From Trinickia fusca (GTDB lineage: Bacteria > Pseudomonadota > Gammaproteobacteria > Burkholderiales > Burkholderiaceae), in the NCBI RefSeq assembly GCF_003628145.1, contig NZ_RBZV01000001.1, positions 62,001 through 126,000 on the forward strand: a DNA stretch of 64,000 bases, read 5' to 3'. Shown here one piece after another: positions 1 to 8,816 of the stretch; positions within the stretch are counted from its first letter, which is position 1, and every line of letters starts with the position of its first letter. The notes beneath the pieces are model-generated. The model saw nothing but the letters and a program-made list of their open reading frames with translations. It made no database searches and was not told the DNA's origin. Position numbers and translations under genes: made by a program.

Positions 1-1
1 T

Positions 2-760
2 ATCGATCCGCAGTCGATCGACCTGATCGTGGTCGCCACCTCGACGCCCGACTTCGTCTTTCCGAGCACGGCGTGCCTGCTGCAAGACAAGCTCGGGATC
101 AAGAACAACGGCGCCGCGTTCGATATCCAGGCCGTGTGTTCGGGCTTTGCCTACGCGGTCGCGACGGTCGACAGCCTCATTCGCAGCGGACAGCACCGCA
201 CGGCGCTCGTCGTCGGTGCCGAGACGTTCTCGCGCATTCTCGATTTCAACGATCGCACGACCTGTGTGCTGTTCGGCGACGGTGCCGGCGCGATCATCCT
301 GTCGGCATCGGAAGAGCCGGGCGTGCTCGCGAGCGCGTTGCATGCCGATGGCAGCCACGCGGGCATCCTGTGCACGCCGGGTCACGTGAACGGCGGCGTG
401 GTGGCCGGTAGCGCGTTCCTTCACATGGATGGCCAAGCCGTGTTCAAGCTGGCCGTGAACGTGCTCGAGAAGGTCGCCATCGAAGCGTTGACCAAGGCGG
501 ATCTGTCGCCCGAGCAGGTCGATTGGCTAATTCCGCACCAAGCCAATATCCGTATCATGTCCAGCACCTGCCGCAAACTTGGCTTGCCGCAGGAGCGCAT
601 GGTCGTGACGGTCGATGAGCATGGCAATACGTCGGCCGCCTCCATTCCGCTCGCACTCGATCTCGCGGTGCGCGACGGGCGCATCAAGCGCGGCCAGAAC
701 GTGCTGCTCGAGGGCGTTGGCGGTGGCTTCACGTGGGGCGCCTCCGTCATTCGCTACTGA
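2..760 (+). CDS. fabH: 3-oxoacyl-ACP synthase III (KAS III), 5'-truncated by the window edge
   Basis: The reading frame is open from base 2, so the N-terminal ~75 residues lie outside the window; the internal GTG at 29 is not the real start. FabH condenses acetyl-CoA with malonyl-ACP to begin each fatty acid in the cytoplasm. The visible part carries all three active-site elements: the nucleophilic Cys in QAVCSGFAY, the His in PHQANIRI and the Asn in EHGNTSAAS, and ends in the family's glycine-rich [10 protein letters not shown]. It heads the fab cluster, followed after 82 bases by fabD. Confidence 0.97.
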   Translation: MDPQSIDLIVVATSTPDFVFPSTACLLQDKLGIKNNGAAFDIQAVCSGFAYAVATVDSLIRSGQHRTALVVGAETFSRILDFNDRTTCVLFGDGAGAIILSASEEPGVLASALHADGSHAGILCTPGHVNGGVVAGSAFLHMDGQAVFKLAVNVLEKVAIEALTKADLSPEQVDWLIPHQANIRIMSSTCRKLGLPQERMVVTVDEHGNTSAASIPLALDLAVRDGRIKRGQNVLLEGVGGGFTWGASVIRY

Positions 761-842
761 TAGCGGCTGCTCGCCGGGCGGCGTCAGCCGCGGCATTCGC
801 GCGCATGCGCATCCCATCGGATTTCAGTCATTTGGGGACGAT

Positions 843-1781
843 ATGAATTTTGCGTTCGTTTTTCCTGGGCAAGGCTCGCAGTCGGTCGGCATGCTCAACG
901 CATTTGCCGATCACGCGATCGTGCGTGAAACGCTTCAGGAAGCATCCGACGCGCTGGGTCAGGATCTCGGCAAGCTGATCGCCGAAGGTCCAGCCGACGA
1001 ATTGAACCTCACGACGAACACGCAGCCCGTCATGCTGACGGCAGCCTACGCGATGTACCGCGCATGGCGCGAAGCGGGCGGCCCGGCACCCATGATCGTC
1101 GCAGGCCACAGCCTTGGCGAATACACGGCGCTCGTTGCCGCGGGCGCCCTTGCGTTTCGCGATGCCGTGCCGCTCGTGCGCTTTCGCGCGCAGGCGATGC
1201 AGACGGCGGTGCCGGTCGGCGTCGGCGGCATGGCGGCCATTCTGGGCCTCGACGACGACACCGTGCGCGCCGTGTGCGCGGAAGCGGCCGGTGCCGGCCT
1301 CGGCGCGGTCGAAGCCGTCAATTTCAATGCGCCTGCCCAAGTCGTGATCGCAGGGCATAAGGAAGCGGTCGAGAAGGCCTGTGAGATCGCCAAGGCCAAG
1401 GGTGCCAAGCGCGCGCTGCCGCTGCCGGTGTCGGCGCCGTTTCACTCGTCGCTGCTCAAGCCGGCGTCGGATCAGCTGCGCCAATATCTGGCCGATGTCG
1501 AGGTCGGCGTTCCGCAGATTCCCGTCGTCAACAACGTCGACGTGGCGATCGTCGCAGAGCCCGCTGCCATCAAAGATGCGCTCGTGCGTCAGGCCGCTGG
1601 CCCCGTGCGCTGGGTCGAATGCGTTCAGGCGATCGCCCAGCGCGGTGTCTCGCATGTGATCGAGTGCGGTCCCGGCAAGGTGCTGGCGGGCCTCACGAAA
1701 CGCATCGACGGCAACCTGGTCGGCGGTTCGATTACCGATCCGGCATCGCTCGACGACATGCTCAAGCTCGTAACGGCCTGA
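843..1781 (+). CDS. fabD: malonyl-CoA:ACP transacylase
   Basis: Transfers malonyl from CoA to acyl-carrier protein, supplying FabH and FabF. 312 residues, the normal FabD length, from the ATG at 843; the frame is open further upstream but the protein family begins with this FAFVFPGQGSQ segment. The nucleophile is Ser90 in the GHSLGEY elbow, the partner His lies in SAPFHSSLL near residue 200, and the early FPGQGSQ loop is intact. It lies between fabH and fabG on the same strand, consistent with one transcript. Confidence 0.97.
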   Translation: MNFAFVFPGQGSQSVGMLNAFADHAIVRETLQEASDALGQDLGKLIAEGPADELNLTTNTQPVMLTAAYAMYRAWREAGGPAPMIVAGHSLGEYTALVAAGALAFRDAVPLVRFRAQAMQTAVPVGVGGMAAILGLDDDTVRAVCAEAAGAGLGAVEAVNFNAPAQVVIAGHKEAVEKACEIAKAKGAKRALPLPVSAPFHSSLLKPASDQLRQYLADVEVGVPQIPVVNNVDVAIVAEPAAIKDALVRQAAGPVRWVECVQAIAQRGVSHVIECGPGKVLAGLTKRIDGNLVGGSITDPASLDDMLKLVTA

Positions 1782-1853
1782 CCGGGCCGCGTCGCTTCAT
1801 TGGACGGAGACGGCAATCGATCCGCCTCGAGAAGCGGATCATTCGGATACATC

Positions 1854-2603
1854 ATGGAAAAAGCTCTCGAAAAACAAATTGCGCTCGTGACGGGCGCTTC
1901 GCGCGGCATCGGCCGGGCGATCGCGCTCGAACTCGCGCGGCAAGGCGCGACCGTGATCGGTACGGCAACGAGCGAAGCAGGTGCCAACGGCATCGGCGAA
2001 GCGTTGTCGGCCCAGGGGTTCGCGGGTCGCGGCGCCGTGCTCGACGTCAACGACGCGGCTGCGGTCGATGCACTCATCGACGCGACGGTCAAGGAGTTCG
2101 GCGCGTTGAACATCCTCGTCAACAACGCAGGCATCACGCAGGATCAGCTCGCGATGCGCATGAAGGACGACGAGTGGGACGCCGTCATCGACACGAACCT
2201 GAAAGCCGTGTTCCGGCTCTCGCGTGCGGTGCTGCGCCCGATGATGAAGGCGCGTGGCGGCCGCATCATCAACATCACGTCGGTGGTGGGCTCGTCGGGC
2301 AATCCGGGGCAGATCAACTACGCGGCCGCGAAGGCCGGCGTGGCGGGCATGACGCGTGCACTTGCGCGTGAAATCGGCAGCCGCAACGTCACGGTCAATT
2401 GCGTGGCGCCGGGCTTCATCGATACCGACATGACGAAGGTGCTGCCGGAAGAACAGCAGACCGCGCTGAAGGCGCAGATTCCGCTGGGTCGGCTGGGCAG
2501 CCCCGAGGACATCGCACACGCCGTCGCGTTCCTCGCGTCGCCGCATGCCGGCTATATCACCGGCACGACGCTGCACGTGAACGGCGGCATGTTCATGTCG
2601 TAA
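1854..2603 (+). CDS. fabG: 3-oxoacyl-ACP reductase
   Basis: NADPH-dependent reduction of 3-oxoacyl-ACP in the elongation cycle. 249 residues from the ATG at 1854; in-frame codons upstream to 1800 do not look like FabG. It is a short-chain dehydrogenase with the cofactor loop TGASRGIG near residues 13-20, the structural NNAG, and a Ser-Tyr-Lys catalytic set (ITSVVGSSG, then NYAAAKAG). It follows fabD by 72 bases and precedes acpP, the standard beta- and gammaproteobacterial order. Confidence 0.97.
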   Translation: MEKALEKQIALVTGASRGIGRAIALELARQGATVIGTATSEAGANGIGEALSAQGFAGRGAVLDVNDAAAVDALIDATVKEFGALNILVNNAGITQDQLAMRMKDDEWDAVIDTNLKAVFRLSRAVLRPMMKARGGRIINITSVVGSSGNPGQINYAAAKAGVAGMTRALAREIGSRNVTVNCVAPGFIDTDMTKVLPEEQQTALKAQIPLGRLGSPEDIAHAVAFLASPHAGYITGTTLHVNGGMFMS

Positions 2604-2703
2604 GGAATTTCGGTTACCATCCGCGCCGCGGCGAGTTTGCTTAAACTGCCGGGCGCTTGTGTTGCCGCAAGCTTTGCGCGCTTTTTTGCGGTACCAAACC
2701 TGT

Positions 2704-2709
2704 TAGAAT
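2704..2709 (+). promoter_or_regulatory. candidate -10 element of an acpP promoter
   Basis: TAGAAT sits 42 bases upstream of the acpP start in the only sizeable gap between fabG and acpP. No good -35 hexamer is visible at the right spacing (only a T-run at 2682-2687, 16 bases away). A private acpP promoter is expected because ACP is needed in large excess over the enzymes. Confidence 0.35.
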
Positions 2710-2751
2710 GCGCGCACTTGCATTTTTGAACATCTTTCCCTCGGAGGGGTA

Positions 2752-2991
2752 ATGGACAACATCGAACAGCGCGTCAAGAAGATCGTCGCAGAACAACTGG
2801 GCGTTGCAGAAGCTGAAATCAAGAACGAAGCTTCGTTCGTCAACGACCTCGGCGCCGACTCGCTCGACACCGTTGAACTCGTGATGGCGCTGGAAGACGA
2901 ATTCGGCATGGAAATTCCGGATGAAGAAGCCGAGAAGATCACGACCGTTCAGCAAGCGATCGACTACGCTCGCGCGAACGTCAAGGCCTAA
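2752..2991 (+). CDS. acpP: acyl carrier protein
   Basis: 79-residue acidic four-helix protein that carries acyl chains on a 4'-phosphopantetheine arm. The arm attaches to Ser37 in the canonical [10 protein letters not shown] motif; AcpS, encoded at 15938-16345, is the enzyme that adds it. A strong Shine-Dalgarno (GGAGGGG) lies 3-9 bases before the ATG. Codon usage is more biased than in the neighbours, as expected for a very highly expressed gene. Flanked by fabG and fabF. Confidence 0.99.
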
Positions 2992-3071
2992 CGCCTGTCG
3001 CGCGATCCTTTCTGCGCTAGCCGCGTTTGACATGCTGTCACGTCGGATGCCGACGCTGGTGCCGGATTCAT

Positions 3072-3126
3072 AGCCACAGGGCTCACAGGGCAAGTACCTG
3101 TGGCCGCTGTGGCTTTTGTTTTTGTC
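3072..3126 (+). terminator. terminator/attenuator hairpin between acpP and fabF
   Basis: A nested stem (outer arms AGCCACAG at 3072-3079 and CTGTGGCT at 3107-3114; inner arms CACAGG at 3084-3089 and CCTGTG at 3097-3102) is followed directly by TTTTGTTTTTG. This is a factor-independent terminator shape, 80 bases after acpP and 23 bases before the fabF start. It may release most acpP transcripts and let a fraction continue into fabF. Confidence 0.7.
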
Positions 3127-3148
3127 ATTCTATGGAAAAGGGGTTACC

Positions 3149-4387
3149 GTGAGCCGCCGTCGCGTTGTCGTTACAGGCTTAGGGCTTATATCGCCTGTTG
3201 GCAACAATGTTGCCGACGGCTGGGCCAATCTGGTGGCCGGCAAGTCCGGCATCGCCAACATCACGAAGTTCGACGCTACGAACTTCTCGACCCGCTTTGC
3301 CGGCGAGGTCAAGGGCTTCAACATCGAAGACTATATTCCGGCCAAGGAAGCACGCCATATGGATACGTTCATCCATTACGGCATGGCGGCCGGCATTCAG
3401 GCTATTCAAGATAGCGGCTTCGAAGTGACGGAAGCGAACGCCGAGCGTGTCGGCGTGGTCGTGGGTTCCGGCATCGGCGGTCTGCCGATGATCGAAGTCA
3501 CGCAAACCGAACTGCTCAATCGCGGTCCGCGCCGCATTTCGCCGTTCTTCGTCCCGGCCTCGATCATCAACATGATCTCGGGCCACATCGCCATCAAGTT
3601 CGGCTACAAAGGCCCGAACCTCGCGATCGTGACGGCTTGTACGACGGGCCTGCACTGCATCGGCGAAGCGGCGCGTCTGATCGAGTACGGCGATGCCGAT
3701 GTGATGATCGCTGGCGGTGCCGAGTCGACGGTTTCGCCGCTCGGTATCGGCGGCTTCGCGGCGGCACGTGCGCTGTCGCAGCGAAACGACGATCCGGCGA
3801 CGGCCAGCCGTCCGTGGGACAAGGATCGCGACGGCTTCGTGCTCGGCGAGGGCGCGGGTGTCATGGTGCTCGAAGAGTACGAGCACGCGAAGGCGCGTGG
3901 TGCGAAGATCTATGCGGAAGTGGGCGGCTACGGCATGAGCTGCGACGCGAACCACATGACGGCGCCGCTCGAAGACGGCGACGGCGCGCGCCGCTGCATG
4001 ACGGCTGCGCTGCGCAACGCGGGCATCAACGGCGATCAGGTCGACTACGTGAACGCGCACGGTACGTCGACGCCGCTCGGCGACATCTCGGAGACGACGG
4101 GCATCAAGCGCGCGCTGGGCGAGCACGCCAAGCGGGTCGTCGTCAATTCGACGAAGTCGATGACGGGGCACTTGCTCGGCGGTTCGGGCGGTCTGGAGTC
4201 GGTGTTCACGGTGCTGGCGATGCATCACCAGGTGTCGCCGCCGACGATCAACATCTTCAACCAGGACCCGGACTGCGATCTCGACTACTGTGCCAACACG
4301 GCACGGGAGATGAAGATCGACATCGCGCTGAAGAACTCGTTCGGGTTCGGCGGCACGAACGGTACGCTCGTGTTCAAACGCGTCTGA
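3149..4387 (+). CDS. fabF: 3-oxoacyl-ACP synthase II (KAS II)
   Basis: Condensing enzyme of chain elongation. The GTG at 3149 is chosen because the protein family starts with (V/M)[11 protein letters not shown] and AAGGGG lies upstream; an ATG at 3131 would add six unrelated residues. 412 residues, the usual size. The nucleophilic Cys is in [10 protein letters not shown], and the two catalytic His are in [11 protein letters not shown] and [13 protein letters not shown]. It closes the fab cluster; its expression probably depends on read-through of the hairpin at 3072-3126. Confidence 0.97.
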   Translation: MSRRRVVVTGLGLISPVGNNVADGWANLVAGKSGIANITKFDATNFSTRFAGEVKGFNIEDYIPAKEARHMDTFIHYGMAAGIQAIQDSGFEVTEANAERVGVVVGSGIGGLPMIEVTQTELLNRGPRRISPFFVPASIINMISGHIAIKFGYKGPNLAIVTACTTGLHCIGEAARLIEYGDADVMIAGGAESTVSPLGIGGFAAARALSQRNDDPATASRPWDKDRDGFVLGEGAGVMVLEEYEHAKARGAKIYAEVGGYGMSCDANHMTAPLEDGDGARRCMTAALRNAGINGDQVDYVNAHGTSTPLGDISETTGIKRALGEHAKRVVVNSTKSMTGHLLGGSGGLESVFTVLAMHHQVSPPTINIFNQDPDCDLDYCANTAREMKIDIALKNSFGFGGTNGTLVFKRV

Positions 4388-4391
4388 TCGC

Positions 4392-4847
4392 TTGACGGAC
4401 GATTCGAACGCTTTTTCGCAGACAGGGGCGCCGCGCAAAGTGGCATTGCGGCGCTCCTTCATCTTGCGGGCGCTGACGTTCGCGTTCGTGGCGATTGCCT
4501 CGGCAGCCGTGCATGCGGTCGTCGCGCCGCGAGGCGGGACCGTTGCAGCGCTCGCGTTGGCGCTCGCCACGTGTGCGGCATTGATGCTCGGCTGGCGCTG
4601 CCACGAGCGTCGCCAGCCGGCGATGCTCGAAATCGCCTCGAGCGGCATTGCGGCGTTCGATGACGCCGGTCGTGCGTTGTTGCGCGGACGTATCGCTGGC
4701 GGCGCACAATGGGCGCGCTGGCTGCTCGTGCTCGCCGTGGTGCCTGACAGCGCGCGTCGCGTGATGCCGCTCGTCTTGGCAGCCGATGCGCTGCCGGCCG
4801 ATATATTTCGCGAATTGGCCGTGCGGGCGCGGCACGCTTCACACTGA
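4392..4847 (+). CDS. small inner-membrane protein, YgfX-like
   Basis: 151 residues if translation begins at the TTG at 4392, four bases after fabF; no convincing ribosome site is present, so the start is uncertain. Two hydrophobic segments (about residues 27-47 and 50-65) are followed by a soluble tail with a VVPDSARRVMPLVLAADAL...FRELAVRAR pattern that resembles the C-terminal part of YgfX/CptA-type proteins (LLLPD...DxFRRLRVxLR). The function in this lineage is not established. Its place between fabF and rpoE suggests co-transcription with fabF. The YgfX assignment is inference from hydrophobicity pattern and the short tail motif. Confidence 0.6.
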   Translation: MTDDSNAFSQTGAPRKVALRRSFILRALTFAFVAIASAAVHAVVAPRGGTVAALALALATCAALMLGWRCHERRQPAMLEIASSGIAAFDDAGRALLRGRIAGGAQWARWLLVLAVVPDSARRVMPLVLAADALPADIFRELAVRARHASH

Positions 4848-4878
4848 TCTGTAACGACCGTAACGATCGTTACAGATC
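4846..4878 (+). promoter_or_regulatory. large inverted repeat upstream of rpoE
   Basis: Perfect 12-base arms, GATCTGTAACGA (4846-4857) and TCGTTACAGATC (4867-4878), separated by nine bases. A second perfect palindrome, GTAACGATCGTTAC (4860-4873), is nested inside, so the element contains three GTAACG half-sites. It begins at the stop codon of the YgfX-like gene and ends 26 bases before a candidate -10 (4904-4909), a typical place for a regulator of rpoE to bind. It has no T-tract, so a terminator is unlikely. Confidence 0.6.
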
Positions 4879-4903
4879 GCGCGTGGGTCGATGATGGGGA
4901 CGC

Positions 4904-4909
4904 TACAAT
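4904..4909 (+). promoter_or_regulatory. candidate -10 element of the rpoE promoter
   Basis: TACAAT 42 bases upstream of the rpoE start. The matching -35 region (around 4881-4886) is poor, which would fit a promoter helped by an activator bound at the neighbouring inverted repeat. Confidence 0.35.
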
Positions 4910-4950
4910 AACGCTCCGCGACGCACCCCCAAAGTGAACGGATCCTACAG

Positions 4951-5550
4951 GTGAGCGAAAAAGAAATTGACCAGGTATTGGTCGAGCGCGTGCAAAAGGG
5001 CGATAAGGCAGCGTTCGAACTCCTGGTCGCCAAATACCACCGCAAGATCATTCGGTTGATCTCGCGCCTCGTGCGCGACCCGGCCGAGGTCGAGGATGTC
5101 GCGCAAGACGCGTTCATCAAGGCTTATCGCGCGTTGCCGCAATTTCGTGGCGAATCGGCGTTCTATACGTGGTTGTACCGGATTGCCGTCAACACGGCCA
5201 AAAACTACCTTGCGACGCAAAGCCGGCGCGCACCCACCTCGACCGAGGCCGATGCCGAAGAAGCGGAAACTTTCTCCGACGCCGATCAACTAAGGGATAT
5301 CAATACGCCCGAATCGGTGTTGATGAGCAAGCAGATCGCGCAAACGGTCAACGCCGCGATGGCGCTGTTGCCCGAGGAGTTGCGTACGGCGATCACGCTG
5401 CGCGAAATCGAAGGTCTGAGCTACGAGGAAATCGCCGAAATGATGGGGTGCCCGATCGGCACCGTGCGATCGCGCATTTTTCGCGCACGCGAGGCGATTG
5501 CGGCAAAATTGCGACCGCTGCTGGACACGCCGGAAGGCAAGCGCTGGTAG
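4951..5550 (+). CDS. rpoE: ECF sigma factor E (AlgU/RpoE type)
   Basis: 199-residue extracytoplasmic-function sigma factor that directs RNA polymerase to envelope-stress genes. Region 2 shows AKYHRKIIRLISRLV...DVAQDAFIKAYRALPQF; region 4 has the DNA-binding helix-turn-helix ending MGCPIGTVRSRIFRARE. The GTG start gives the usual SEKEIDQVLVERVQKGD N-terminus. It is followed by rseA, rseB and mucD, the complete regulatory cascade: RseA holds sigma-E at the membrane and RseB protects RseA. Confidence 0.97.
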   Translation: MSEKEIDQVLVERVQKGDKAAFELLVAKYHRKIIRLISRLVRDPAEVEDVAQDAFIKAYRALPQFRGESAFYTWLYRIAVNTAKNYLATQSRRAPTSTEADAEEAETFSDADQLRDINTPESVLMSKQIAQTVNAAMALLPEELRTAITLREIEGLSYEEIAEMMGCPIGTVRSRIFRAREAIAAKLRPLLDTPEGKRW

Positions 5551-5636
5551 TGGCCGCGAGTATCGGACGTGTGCCGGCGGGCAACGCATACTTGGGGTAG
5601 TGGTCTTTACGGGGTATCTGTAAGATGGGGAGCGTC

Positions 5637-6242
5637 ATGGGGTCGGTCTCGATGCAATCGCAGGAATGCTCGCGCGGCGAGCGTTTATCCGCTTTTCTCG
5701 ATGGTGAATGGGCGGACGAGCACGTCGGCGACGTCCTCGGAGAACTGGACAGGGCGGAGCGCGCTACCTGGGGCGAATATCACCTGATCGGCGATGCGCT
5801 GCGCTCCGACGATCTGGCCGTGCACCCAGCCATGAGCGACGCTTTTCTCAAAGGTTTCGCCGCGCGGCTCGAAGCCGAGCCGCATGTGCTGGCGCCGGCC
5901 TCGGTGTCGCGAGCAGGCACGCATCGCCTGCAGATGCTGCGCCGCCGGTTCATGCCGGCCTTGGCCATCGCCGCGGCTGCTGCCACGTTGACGTGGATCG
6001 TCGTGCCGCAAGTGCAGCGGCTCGACGGTGCCCAAGGCTCCGTCCAGACGGCCTCGGCGCCAACCCGGGCCGACGGTGTGCGAGCGGTAGCCATGAACAC
6101 CGCTGGCGAACAGGCGAACATCATCCGCGACGCCCGTCTCGATCAATATCTGGAAGCGCACCAGCAATTCGCTCAGCAGCCGATGATGGCTGGCTCGATG
6201 CCGCTGATTCGCGCCGCCGCGTTGACTTCGCAAGGCCAGTAA
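5637..6242 (+). CDS. rseA: anti-sigma-E factor RseA (MucA type)
   Basis: 201 residues, single-span inner-membrane protein. The cytoplasmic N-terminal domain, with the ERLSAFLDGEW motif of RseA, binds and silences RpoE; a hydrophobic span follows at about residues 105-125 (MPALAIAAAAATLTWIVV); the rest faces the periplasm. The ATG at 5637 is preferred over the one at 5625 because GGGGAG precedes it, although the spacing is short. Proteolysis of this protein under envelope stress releases sigma-E. Four bases separate it from rseB. Confidence 0.93.
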   Translation: MGSVSMQSQECSRGERLSAFLDGEWADEHVGDVLGELDRAERATWGEYHLIGDALRSDDLAVHPAMSDAFLKGFAARLEAEPHVLAPASVSRAGTHRLQMLRRRFMPALAIAAAAATLTWIVVPQVQRLDGAQGSVQTASAPTRADGVRAVAMNTAGEQANIIRDARLDQYLEAHQQFAQQPMMAGSMPLIRAAALTSQGQ

Positions 6243-6246
6243 GCTG

Positions 6247-7290
6247 ATGCCGATACTGCGGTTCAAGCGCGTCGCCACATGGGGGCGGCTGCCTACGTGG
6301 CTGTTTCTCGCCGCCTTCATGCTGGTGCTTGCACCCCACGCGTTTGCCGAGGCGGCTGGCACCACCGCCGCGCGCGAACAAGTGGCCGGCTGGCTCGACC
6401 GGATCCATCAGGCCGCGCAGAAGGAGAATTACGAAGGCGCATTCGTCTATCAGCGCGGCACATTCGTGCAGTCCTCGCGCATCACGCACTATGCGTCGCG
6501 CGGCGAGGGCGAGTACGAGTCGCTCGAGAGCCTCGACGGCAAGCCGCGCAAGCTGCTGCGTCACGACGACGATCTCTATACGTTCGTGCCCGAACGGCAT
6601 ATGTGCATCGTCGAAAAGCGCCAGAGCAAAGACTCGTTTCCGGCGTTGCTCGGTGAAAGCGGCGAGCAGGTGCTGATGGTCTACGAGCCGAAGCTGCTCG
6701 GCGCCGATCGCGTGGCGGGCTTGGACGCGCAGGTCATCGAGCTCGATCCGAAGGACACGTATCGCTTTGCCTACAAGTTGTGGGCCGATGCCAAGACCGG
6801 TCTGTTATTGCGCACACAAACGCTCGATGCGAACGGGCAGGTGCTCGAGCAGGTTTCGTTCACTCAGGTGCGCATCGGTGTGCCGGTAGAGAAGCAATCG
6901 ATCGTGGCCGGCATGCGCAATACGACAGGCTGGACGCTCGTGCGGCCGCCCGTGCAGCCCGTCGACATCGAGGCGCAAGGCTGGCGCATGACGCCCGACG
7001 TCCAGGGCTTTCGCAAGATTCGTGAATTGCGGCGGCCGATGGCGGCGCGCGAGGCGGGCGATCCGCCGATCCCGGTCGATCAGGCCGTCTTCTCCGATGG
7101 GCTCTCGGCCATCTCCGTATTCATCGAGCGGGCCGAGAAGAATTCGCGCAAGGAAGGGGCGGGCAGCAGCGGTGCCACGCACGTGCTCGTGACGCGTTAC
7201 GGCGATTACTGGATCACGCTGCTGGGCGAGGTGCCGCAAGCCACGCTGCAACGTTTCGCGTCTGCCATAGAATACAAAGCTTCCAAGTAA
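6247..7290 (+). CDS. rseB: periplasmic sigma-E regulator RseB (MucB type)
   Basis: 347 residues with a signal peptide whose hydrophobic core is about residues 15-32, ending in HAFAEA. The mature protein has the two MucB/RseB domains: the large lipoprotein-carrier-like fold starting with NYEGAFVYQRG and the smaller C-terminal domain with RKIRELRRP and SVFIE. RseB binds the periplasmic part of RseA, shields it from cleavage, and senses mislocalised lipid/LPS. Third gene of the rpoE operon. Confidence 0.95.
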   Translation: MPILRFKRVATWGRLPTWLFLAAFMLVLAPHAFAEAAGTTAAREQVAGWLDRIHQAAQKENYEGAFVYQRGTFVQSSRITHYASRGEGEYESLESLDGKPRKLLRHDDDLYTFVPERHMCIVEKRQSKDSFPALLGESGEQVLMVYEPKLLGADRVAGLDAQVIELDPKDTYRFAYKLWADAKTGLLLRTQTLDANGQVLEQVSFTQVRIGVPVEKQSIVAGMRNTTGWTLVRPPVQPVDIEAQGWRMTPDVQGFRKIRELRRPMAAREAGDPPIPVDQAVFSDGLSAISVFIERAEKNSRKEGAGSSGATHVLVTRYGDYWITLLGEVPQATLQRFASAIEYKASK

Positions 7291-7307
7291 CGCTTCGGTC
7301 CCTTCCT

Positions 7308-8816
7308 ATGTCGAATTTCTCGGTGCGCAAATTTCTCGCGGCCGCGGTGCTGCTGGGCTGCCTGCCGCTCGCGCCGCAGGTCGCCGCAGCTGCGCCGGCG
7401 GCCAATCTGCCCGATTTCACGGATCTCGTCGACAAAGTGGGGCCAGCCGTCGTCAACATCCGCACGACGACGCACGTCTCGAGCACCACGCCCCAGCGCG
7501 GTTTGCCGCCTGGCCTCGACGACGGCGATATGTCCGAGTTCTTCCGCCGCTTTTTCGGCATTCCGCTGCCGCAGACGCCCAATACGCCTCATGCGCCGAA
7601 CGTCCCGCACGGCGGCGGCAATGCGCCGGATTCGCCCGACGGCGGCGATGCCGAGCAGAGCAACGGCGTGGGCTCGGGCTTTATTCTGTCGACCGACGGC
7701 TACGTGATGACGAACGCGCACGTGATCGAGGATGCCGACAATATCTACGTGACGCTCACGGACAAGCGCGAGTTCAAAGCCAAGCTGATCGGTGCCGATG
7801 ATCGCACTGACGTGGCCATCGTCAAGATCAGCGCGGCCAATCTGCCGGCTGTCACGATCGGCGATTCGAACAAGGTGCGGGTCGGCGAGTGGGTCGTCGC
7901 GATCGGCTCGCCGTTCGGGCTCGACAACACGGTGACGGCGGGCATCGTCAGCGCGAAGGGGCGCGATACCGGCGACTATCTGCCGTTCATCCAGACCGAC
8001 GTGGCCGTGAATCCCGGCAACTCGGGCGGCCCGCTCATCAACATGCAGGGCGAGGTGATCGGCATCAACTCGCAGATTTATAGCCGCACGGGCGGTTTCA
8101 TGGGCATTTCGTTCGCGATTCCGATCGACGAGGCGATGCGCGTGGCCGACCAGTTGAAGACGTCCGGCAAGGTCGTGCGTGGCCGCATCGCCGTGTCGAT
8201 CGGTCAGGTCACGAAGGACGTGTCCGATTCGCTGGGCTTGCCGCGCGCCGAAGGGGCGCTCGTCAGCAGCGTCGAGCCGGGCGGTCCGGCTGACAAAGCT
8301 GGCGTACAGCCCGGCGACATCATCCTGAAATTCAATGGCATGCCGGTCGAGACCGATACCGATCTGCCGCGCATGGTCGGCGATACGAAACCGGGTACGA
8401 AGGCGACCGTGACCGTCTGGCGCAAGGGGCAGGCGCGCGATCTGCCGATCACGATCGCGGACACGCCGACCGACAAGACGGCCAAGGTCAGCGAGCAGGA
8501 CGCGCAGGCGGCCAAACCGGGACGCAGCAATCCGCTCGGCGTGACGGTCAGCGATCTGTCGTCCGATCAGATGAAAACGCTGAAGCTGCGCAACGGCGTG
8601 CAGGTGGAAGCCGTGGAAGGGCCGGCGGAGCACGTCGGACTGCAAAAGGGCGACATCATCTTGCGAATCGGCGATACCGATGTCTCGAGTGCCAAGCAGT
8701 TCGAGCAGGTCACTGCGCATCTCGATCCGCAGAAGATGGTGGCCGTGCTCGTGCGCCGTGGCGAGAACACGCAGTTCGTGCCGATGCGGCCGCGTGCGGC
8801 AGTCGCACAAAAGTAA
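7308..8816 (+). CDS. mucD: periplasmic serine protease, Do/DegP family (MucD)
   Basis: 502 residues with a signal peptide (cleavage likely after QVAAA). The trypsin-like domain holds the triad: His in MTNAHVIED, Asp in DRTDVAIVK, Ser in NPGNSGGPL. Two PDZ domains follow, roughly residues 280-370 and 400-490. A Pro/Gly/Asn-rich LA-loop lies around residues 85-120. It degrades or refolds damaged envelope proteins; in MucD-type operons it also damps the sigma-E response. It starts 17 bases after rseB and ends directly at the start of the next gene. Confidence 0.95.
   Translation: MSNFSVRKFLAAAVLLGCLPLAPQVAAAAPAANLPDFTDLVDKVGPAVVNIRTTTHVSSTTPQRGLPPGLDDGDMSEFFRRFFGIPLPQTPNTPHAPNVPHGGGNAPDSPDGGDAEQSNGVGSGFILSTDGYVMTNAHVIEDADNIYVTLTDKREFKAKLIGADDRTDVAIVKISAANLPAVTIGDSNKVRVGEWVVAIGSPFGLDNTVTAGIVSAKGRDTGDYLPFIQTDVAVNPGNSGGPLINMQGEVIGINSQIYSRTGGFMGISFAIPIDEAMRVADQLKTSGKVVRGRIAVSIGQVTKDVSDSLGLPRAEGALVSSVEPGGPADKAGVQPGDIILKFNGMPVETDTDLPRMVGDTKPGTKATVTVWRKGQARDLPITIADTPTDKTAKVSEQDAQAAKPGRSNPLGVTVSDLSSDQMKTLKLRNGVQVEAVEGPAEHVGLQKGDIILRIGDTDVSSAKQFEQVTAHLDPQKMVAVLVRRGENTQFVPMRPRAAVAQK

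Noticed and set aside
2641-2700. Possible terminator after fabG (GCTTG...CAAGC with a later T-run)
   Set aside because: Stem is only five pairs and the T-run is not adjacent; too weak to call.
3179-4648. 489-codon minus-strand open frame opposite fabF
   Set aside because: Antisense shadow crossing fabF and the next gene; no recognisable motif.
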